64,000 nucleotides of DNA, taken from Vermamoeba vermiformis. Taxonomy: Eukaryota > Tubulinea > Echinamoebida. The stretch is from NCBI GenBank assembly GCA_045837725.1, contig JBEWZL010000061.1:62001-126000 (forward strand), read 5' to 3'. The notes under the pieces were generated by a model. It made no database searches. It was not told the DNA's origin and saw only the letters and a program-made list of their open reading frames with translations. The position numbers and the translations under genes are program-made. Shown here one piece after another: positions 57,501-64,000 of this stretch. Position 1 is the stretch's first letter, and each line of letters opens with the position of its first letter.

Positions 57501-58376
57501 TATGATTCTCCGCAGTCATGGCAATATATGAGGTTTGCAGAGTCACCTGTTGACCCGCAGACCAAGCAAAACTCCAACCGTTCCGACACCGGATCCTTCG
57601 AAGTGTAGTGAACTTCGACAATCGGAACCACAACCGTCGGTTCAAGTTCCAAGTGCTTTTTAGGAGACAACGTGGACGAAGCGCTCAATTCCGGGTCAGG
57701 CTTTGGTTGCGGAGATTGCACCGAAACCGTTGTGATCTCTTCCACTTTAGTTTCGGGTTCTGGCTCCTTAACGACGGCTGCTTGCGGCTCTGGTTTCGGC
57801 TCTTCTTTTGGAGGATCGATTTTCATCGGTTCTATTGCAGATTCGATCGGAATATAATCGTCCTCTTCTTCTATTTCGTCAAGATCGCGCGTCCCATCTC
57901 CGAGCAGGTTTGGATCGACCCCACGGAAATGCTGTGCAAAGTCTTCAAATCCGTTTACATGCCCTAAAAACACGCAGATTTAATCAGAATGATGAAAGAA
58001 AGCGAGTTGGCGGATCGAATTTCATGTCGGTGAAATCCATAAAAGGTAAAAAACCAGCGATTTAGTAATGAAAAAGACATAAAAATTATTAAGGATAGAC
58101 AAAATTAAGTGAGAAGGCATAATTTCAGTAATTACCGAAAACATTAATGTAATGTCGAAGCGCCAATTTACCAAAAAATCTCGAAAAGTGATTGCGTTTT
58201 AATAGCATACCTTGATTGGCCACGTTATTGTGAGAACCATTGACAAGTTTATCCGAATTAATGGCAATTACTTCTGACTTGATTTTAATTTGCTGATAAC
58301 TGCTTAGGGATCCCGAATCCATTGAATTGCCTATCAATTGGGCTTGTATTTCGAATGTTGACTCGTTCATAGCCAT
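51599..58376 (-). CDS. KMT2C/D-like histone H3 methyltransferase with HARE-HTH, PHD, AT-hook, FYRN/FYRC, SET
   Basis: Starts [20 protein letters not shown]. Order along the protein: acidic region; PHD cluster (57600-57130: [60 protein letters not shown]); acidic linker; HARE-HTH (56540-56315: [55 protein letters not shown]); long disordered stretch; five AT-hooks (GRGRPRK and variants, 54970-54190); extended PHD ([16 protein letters not shown] to VNCEAHA, 53920-53590); FYRN ([18 protein letters not shown]); FYRC ([20 protein letters not shown]); SET ([43 protein letters not shown]); post-[16 protein letters not shown]. Exons across the HARE-HTH join through a 45-nt intron in frame, so it is one protein. 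Nuclear; H3K4 methylation by homology. PHD layout resembles KMT2C/D more than KMT2A. The N of NHSC is kept. Confidence 0.92.
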
Positions 58377-58714
58377 TATATTAATATGCTTTCAGTTGTC
58401 CGTAGTCTTTTTTTTTCTGCCAATCCAAAAAGTCTCGGGCTTTTCTTGATTGTTGGATTGCGTTGTTATTAACTGCCAAAGCGTGGACAACACTTTATAC
58501 GCGAGAGTAATATACGCGCATCGACAAAAAGCGTCCTTATTGCAGTTGTTTTCGCTCGTGATCTGGACGAAATGAAAAAAACGAACTGCGCCAAAAAAAG
58601 GACATAGCACTGCAAGTTTTGGGCATATCGCCTACAAAGCCGACAGGGTTGAAAAAAGTAACGGCTAGATCTCTGCATGTTATCAGCTCCTCCGAAGCAT
58701 CAGCCAGCAAAGCC
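58377..58714. promoter_or_regulatory. Shared bidirectional promoter region, KMT2-like and DPH2
   Basis: 338 bp separate the two ATGs of head-to-head genes. No TATA box is evident; it must contain both promoters. Confidence 0.5.
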
Positions 58715-60707
58715 ATGACCGATGCTAAACCCCCAACTTTGTATCGTGACTCTGGCATCGAACGCTCTATCAACATCAACGAGCATTCATCCCAGCGTCA
58801 GATCGCCATCCACGACTACTATGACATAGACAACACTGCCGAAATTATTTTAAAATACGATTTTAAGAGGGTAATGCATCGTTTTTAATATTTTTCTTTC
58901 GATTCGTGAACTTTATTAATTTTTGATGATTTATTTTTATTAATCCGTGTAGATCGCGCTCCAATTTCCTGATAGCTTGTTGAGTGATTCTTCAGCCGTC
59001 ATTGACGAGTTACAAAAGAAAACCAATAGAATATTCTTTGTTCTTGGCGACACATCTTACGGAGAGTGTTGCGTGGATGAGGTTGCAGCGGAGCACTTCG
59101 CCGCTGACTTTATTGTTCATTATGGTCGTACCTGCCTTAGCCCGTACGTACATATCACGAGGGGTTCTCGGTGCATTTGAGCAAGGTGATTAATAGTCCT
59201 TTTTTCTTTGGATACAGAACTCGCCGCTTGCCTGTGTATTACGTCTTCGGCAAGAATGAATTAAGCGTCGATTCCTTCATGGACCAAATGAAGAGCTCAT
59301 CGGTCCTCACGAAGAACGACTCAATTCTCATCTTGTACGACGTAGCTTACGAATATGCAATGGCCGATCTTGGCTCAAAGCTGCGCGACGAGGGCTTCAA
59401 AGCCGTTGTCTCAACACTATCGAGAGCGAATATCGACGACGTTGTCAAAAAGTCAACTGACAGTACTTCCAATGTAAATAGCACCCAACCTACTGAACCA
59501 AGCAGTGCGCACGAGTTCAGCGGACGAAAGTACACATTGTTGCCTGGCACGTCGATCTCGGACTACAAAATACTCTTTGTTGGCTCTCCTGAAGTAGTTA
59601 CTCTCAATAATATTGCAGTGACGTTTAACCGCAATGAAGTAAGCGTATCAGTATACTTTTTATTCATTTGGGTCTAACTAGTGGATCAGTTGTTCACCTT
59701 CGATCCGAAAACAAATGTACTCCGAAAAGAAAGCTTGAATGTAAATAGAATGTTAATGAGAAGGTACACTTTGATTGAAAAGGCCAAGGACTCAAACACG
59801 TTCGGTATTTTGGTTGGCACGCTCTCAGTTTGTAAGTTTCATATCGATCCTTGGCCTTCCCTCTCCTAACCACGTTCCTCCAGCACGTTATATAGATATT
59901 ATCAATCACTTGAGAACTATCATTAAGAATGCTGGAAAGAAGAGCTACACATTTTTAATTGGTAAAATCAATGTACCGAAGCTGGCTAACTTCATGGAGA
60001 TCGACATGTTCGTGATCGTTGCTTGTCCTGAAAATAGTCTGATCGATTCCAAGGACTTCTTCAAGCCCATCGTAACGCCATTTGAACTTGAAATCGCTTT
60101 AGTGAAGTAAGTCGCAGCGCCACAGATAGTCTTTGCGGTCGTCCTAACACGCTACTAGGGGCAAAGAATGGTCAAATCAGTACACGACAGACTTTAACCA
60201 AGTACTTGCCGAGAGAAATAATCTATTAGAGGTATTCACCAATGGCACGATGTATGGCTGTATGCACGTATTAATGGTTTTTGCAGACTGATCAAGAAGA
60301 GGAAGAGACACGTGTATCGCTTATCAGCGGAACTGTCACTATGAACCCCAAGTCGTTCAAGCCCAATGAAAGTACGTCCACAGGCATTGGCAATTCACAT
60401 ATGCTAATTATACGCTAGATATTTCGACTGATACAAGCTTGGCTACTGTTGGATCTGGAGAGATCACGATGTACTCAGGCGCACAATACTTGAGCCAAAG
60501 AACATTCAAGTGAGTGTCATACCATTAATGTGTGAGTTTGGTACTAATGCCATATTTAGGGGATTAGAACAACGAATTGGCGAGACGCCGGTGACACTCG
60601 CTGCGCAGGGAAGATCCGGTATTGCCATGAGTTATGAACAGGAGCCTGAGAAAAAGGATTGGAATATCGGCACAAACGATGTTTCCGAGGAAATAGAAGA
60701 GATTTAG
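58715..60707 (+). CDS. DPH2: Diphthamide biosynthesis protein 2
   Basis: Starts [20 protein letters not shown] (58715; an upstream open stretch lacks an ATG in frame). About eight exons, ending SEEIEEI-stop. Hallmarks: [66 protein letters not shown]; then [78 protein letters not shown] and GLEQRIGE near the end. DPH1-DPH2 transfers a 3-amino-3-carboxypropyl group from SAM to the modified His of eEF2, using a Fe-S cluster. Two Cys ligand regions (YGECCVD, VACPE) are visible. A Ser/Thr-rich insert ([17 protein letters not shown]) sits in the middle. Cytosolic. Conserved housekeeping gene. Confidence 0.9.
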
Positions 60708-60995
60708 ACGATAAATCCGCGAACTTTAAATCTGCAGCACAAGATTTGGATTCGTTTCGGTGGTTAGCGGGATGACAAAGAGTTCGTACAATCAACGATT
60801 ATAAGCGAAATATTCTGTCGAGTCATGGAAGGTACTACAAGATTCTGTTAAGTTCCGTACGTTTCTATTGTTACTATTTTAAGCAGCTTCTCGGAGAATT
60901 AGTCACGAGATAGCAACTTTAAAAGGAGCATGCTATTTCAATGATAAAACATTTATACATAAATTTAAAACTAATCAACACAAACCCAAATCGCC

Positions 60996-61769
60996 ATGGC
61001 TCTTAGCAGATTTGCCAACAAAATTGTCGTCGTAACCGGTGGTACTGGTAACGTTGGCTCTGGAATCGTCAAGGGATTTCTTAAGCACGGCGCAACTGTA
61101 GTAGTCCCTTCCAGAAATGAGGAGTCGCTTCTATCACTGAAAAAATTTGTGCATCCGCACGAAGAAAAACTCGTCACCATCTGCGAAAGTATTGGAACTG
61201 ATGAAGGTAAGACTGTTGTCAATTTGTATACAAAAAAATATATAAATATCAATAATTCGATAGGGGCTGCCAAATTTAAGAAGGACGTCGAGGAAAAGTT
61301 TGGTCGCGTAGATCATTTCGTGTCAAGCATGGGCGCTGGTTGGTTTAAGGGCCCACTCTCGCAACAAAGTACCTCGGAATTCAACAAGGTAATAAATGAC
61401 CTCGCCGCTTCTCACTTTATTGTGGGTAAAGCATTCTTGCCTTGGATGTCGAAGCAAGAGGGCTCTACCTACACAATTATCACTGGTGCTGCAGGCGAGG
61501 GCATTTCCGACGCAAGAAGCTCTTTAATGACGGTTGGTGCTGCCACCTTATTTGGTATTTCAATGGCTTTCAGAACCGAGTTCGCTCAAGATCCTCTCCT
61601 TGTCAACGAATATCGCATTGCTGTTCGGGTTGTAAAACCAGAAGATGTAAAGCAATCATGGGAGAATTCCAACGAGGTTTTTGCCGAAGAATTCCTGCGC
61701 ACCTTGAACGAGGTGATCGAGAAGAAGACCCGATCTCAAGTGATTCGTTTGTCTTCATTGCCTAAATGA
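60996..61769 (+). CDS. Atypical short-chain dehydrogenase/reductase
   Basis: Join 60996..61206 and 61264..61769 (238 residues). The 57-nt GTAAGA...CGATAG intron is 3n and stop-free, so an unspliced reading would insert 19 residues. Rossmann motif VVVTGGTGNVGSGIVKGFLKHG (TGxxxGxG variant) and VDHFVSSMGAGW at the NNAG position are clear. Where the Tyr-x-x-x-Lys pair should be, the sequence is ARSSLMTVGAATLF, so the usual catalytic Tyr and Lys are absent. It ends VIRLSSLPK. No signal peptide. It may bind NAD(P) without classic reductase activity. It sits 130 bp before a co-directional O-methyltransferase, hinting at one pathway. Confidence 0.82.
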   Translation: MALSRFANKIVVVTGGTGNVGSGIVKGFLKHGATVVVPSRNEESLLSLKKFVHPHEEKLVTICESIGTDEGKTVVNLYTKKYININNSIGAAKFKKDVEEKFGRVDHFVSSMGAGWFKGPLSQQSTSEFNKVINDLAASHFIVGKAFLPWMSKQEGSTYTIITGAAGEGISDARSSLMTVGAATLFGISMAFRTEFAQDPLLVNEYRIAVRVVKPEDVKQSWENSNEVFAEEFLRTLNEVIEKKTRSQVIRLSSLPK

Positions 61770-61898
61770 GCCCGTTTGTGATTAGCATAGTCACGGTATT
61801 AATGACAATTTTTGTGGGTAGGAGGAATCCTCCCAGCAGAAATAGAAATAAATTGAAACGAAACGAAACTTCATGTCCAGATTTGACGTTTTCTCAAT

Positions 61899-63583
61899 AT
61901 GAAGACCAAACTTGCTGTTTTACTTGGCCTTGTTGCAATTATTGCGTACGGTTCTTTAAATGCAGTCGATAGCGATGGGTTACCAGCGTGGTGGCTCTAT
62001 CACGGAGTTGGCGCACTCACCTCGACATTGAAGTCTTTCCAAGAGGCATTGACTCCTCCTCCTTTCCGAATTTTTGATACTCTTCAAGGCTCTATGAAGG
62101 CTCAGATGCTCCATGTAGCGGTTCATTTTCAGGTAGGCGCAATGTTTAAATTTAAGCAGGAGCAAATCTGTTTTTTTTATTAGTCTAATTTTCTCAATGC
62201 GCATTGAGAAAATTCGATAATGCTTTATTTAATACTATCTAGTTAAAATATTAATTAATTTTTTTTTTAAGATAGCGGATCACCTGCACAAAGAGCCCTT
62301 GGATATCAGATCTCTTGCCGCAAAGGTTGGAGTTACCGAAGGCGCTGATGGCTTGAATAGATTTTTGGTAATTATAATTATTCAAATACGCCATAAATAT
62401 AAAATTTACGCCTCACACATTACTAGAATGCACTCATTGCTTTCGGTTACTTTGCTCGCGACAGCAAGAATAGGTTCATCAATAATGCTGCCAGCGAGTA
62501 TTTGAGAACAGATCACCCTTACTCAGCGGTAGCCCTGATCAAACATTGGTCCGACGAATCTTATAAAACGTACGAGATGGCAATCGAATCTATTAAGACT
62601 GGCAAAAATGCCTTTGCTTTGAAACATGGCGCTACGGTATTCGATTGGTATCGCGATCATCCCGAGCACAAGGATAATTTCGCCAGGACGATGAGCGCCG
62701 TTGGTGCGATAGTGAATAAGGTATAGGAGTCCTGTATTCAGCGTAACAGACGTAGTAACACACGTTGCACAGGCGCTCGTTGCAGACTACGACTTCTCTA
62801 AGTACAGAACTATTGTTGATGTGGGAGGTAGCGAAGGCAGTCTCGTGCGTGCAATTCTGAAGAAGTTCCCCACTATCGAGAAGGCTTACATTTTCGATTT
62901 GCCCGAGGTGATCGAGGAGGCTAAGCAGTCGTTACAGACTGAAGGTAATCTACAGCAACTTGCCCAGGTGCGAACTAACGTTGAGGTAGATCCGGCAATT
63001 AGAAACAAAATTGAGCTGGTCAGTGGCGATTTCTTCAAAGAGATTCCCATCAAAGCGGACGCTTACTTGATGCGCTTTATTCTTCACGATTGGTACGTCC
63101 TTGGTTAGCGATTCTGTTATGCTAACTAGGAATCAATGTATAGGTCCGACAAGGATTGTTTGAGAATTTTAGAGAATATTCACAAGAAATCAATTGCGGG
63201 CAACACTACAGTGTTAGTTGTCGAGCAACTTCTCGGTGAGACTCCAAAACTCGTACATCATGACAAACTTAAACACTTACGGAAATATTTTGGTAGGAGA
63301 GAGAACAGACTCGTACATTGCCGACTTGCAAATGTACATGGTAGCCGCTGGTGGTCGAGAGCGTACTTACCCTCAGTTCAAGAACTTGCTCCGATCAGGA
63401 GGTACGTGTAATGTACTATTTTAGTAGTACATTGTGGATACTTACTAGTTGTTAGGCTTTAAGATCTGGGCCGTCACTCCAACACGAAGCCCGTTCAACG
63501 TTATTGAAGCGAGAGCCACTAAAGAGCTCGTGAAATTTGTCGATAACAACGATATGGTGTTAAATACTGATCTTAGTGGATAG
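61899..63583 (+). CDS. O-methyltransferase (COMT type) with N-terminal signal or anchor
   Basis: Join 61899..62132, 62272..62367, 62427..62720, 62773..63092, 63144..63252, 63297..63411, 63456..63583 (431 residues). A 44-nt GTACAT...TTGGTAG intron (63253..63296) is needed to keep frame between GETPKL and ERTDSYIADL. Residues 1-22 (MKTKLAVLLGLVAIIAYGSL) are a signal peptide or anchor. Then a COMT-like dimerisation part (MLHVAVHFQIADHLHKEPLDIRSLAAKVGV), the SAM site TIVDVGGSEGSLVRAILKKFP, and KIELVSGDFFKEIPIKADAYLMRFILHDW with the catalytic His of this family. AAGGRERTYPQFKNLLRSGGF matches the GGxERT block. Catalyses SAM-dependent O-methylation of a small hydroxylated molecule. The N-terminal extension is not usual in plant or fungal COMTs. 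Confidence 0.85.
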
Positions 63584-63713
63584 TGTATAATTTGATAAAG
63601 TGATCGGCACTTGATTTTAGTCCACCAGAGATCGTTTTTTTGTGTTACACAATCAACGTCAATTTTCTAACCCGCCACAATAGTTTTAACCCATGAGCTG
63701 ACACAACGAGTAG

Positions 63714-63861
63714 ATGGACAATAGGCTGCGCACCGACGATGAGACTGACTCTGACATTTCGGATCTTGAAGAGTTAGATTTGAAGCTGCCTGACAATACA
63801 AACATAAAGAAGATAAAATGGCGCCAAACGATATGCTATTATTTATCGTATATTTCAGAAG
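63714..63861 (+). CDS. First exon of a gene running off the window (partial)
   Basis: ATG-initiated, MDNRLRTDDETDSDISDLEE, acidic then basic (NIKKIKWRQTICYYLSYISE). A GTAAGA donor at 63862 suggests an intron; reading through gives a stop at 63890 (58 residues). No family recognised. Confidence 0.45.
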
Positions 63862-64000
63862 GTAAGACGCTGGGCTTGACGGAGCAGTAATTATATTGAT
63901 CCGATCAACCGAAGTGTTTGAATTTTAAAGCTAGGGACAATCTGATTATCATATAATTAATACAGTGAAATTATTTAAGTGACAGAAGAAATTTAATTGA

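Noticed and set aside
63240-63300. Apparent frameshift in the O-methyltransferase
   Set aside because: A 44-nt GTACAT...GTAG intron joins PKL to ERTDSY in frame.

Overview
The window is compact nuclear DNA of a single-celled eukaryote. Genes lie on both strands a few hundred bases apart. Many carry short GT-AG introns (mostly 44-70 nt, often with a GTAC or GTAAG donor and a CTAAC-like branch site), and no bacterial operon signals are seen. The content (several divergent actins, tandem cell-surface proteins, a KMT2C/D-type trithorax protein, USP48, NOL10, DPH2, D123, a CLU-like domain) suits a free-living amoeboid protist, perhaps an amoebozoan. The exact lineage cannot be fixed from sequence alone. 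No transposon, retroelement, CRISPR, rRNA or tRNA gene was recognised.

Layout. (1) 1-16786, minus strand: eight tandem paralogues of an unrecognised secreted family. Each has a signal-peptide exon, one intron, then a large exon coding a likely beta-propeller ectodomain, a Cys-rich module and a hydrophobic C-terminus. Copies 2, 4, 5 and 8 are open; copies 1, 3, 6 and 7 each carry one single-base frameshift. (2) 17221-29312, minus strand: a 15-exon sphingomyelinase-like protein of very unusual domain order, NOL10, a monoglyceride-lipase-like hydrolase, a small zinc-binding protein and a D123/CDC123 protein. (3) 30357-32092, plus strand: an abundant-looking, GPI-type secreted glycoprotein behind a TATA box and a 300-nt A/C-rich leader. 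(4) 32195-41875, minus strand: six tandem intronless divergent actins, all changed at residues of the ATPase machinery; three are frameshifted. (5) 42242-51429: BTB/BACK protein, USP48, a small basic protein and an LRR protein. (6) 51599-58376, minus strand: a KMT2C/D-like histone H3 methyltransferase that also carries an ASXL-type HARE-HTH domain, head-to-head with DPH2. (7) 60996-64000, plus strand: an atypical SDR, a signal-bearing O-methyltransferase, and the first exon of a gene leaving the window.

How it fits together. Two regions are expanding multigene families (surface coat and actin-like) with mixed intact and broken copies, shared flanks and a gene-conversion-like tract. The rest are housekeeping or chromatin genes. 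The two standout proteins are the sphingomyelinase-like fusion, whose catalytic domain is interrupted by a CLU-like insert, and the HARE-HTH/PHD/SET fusion.
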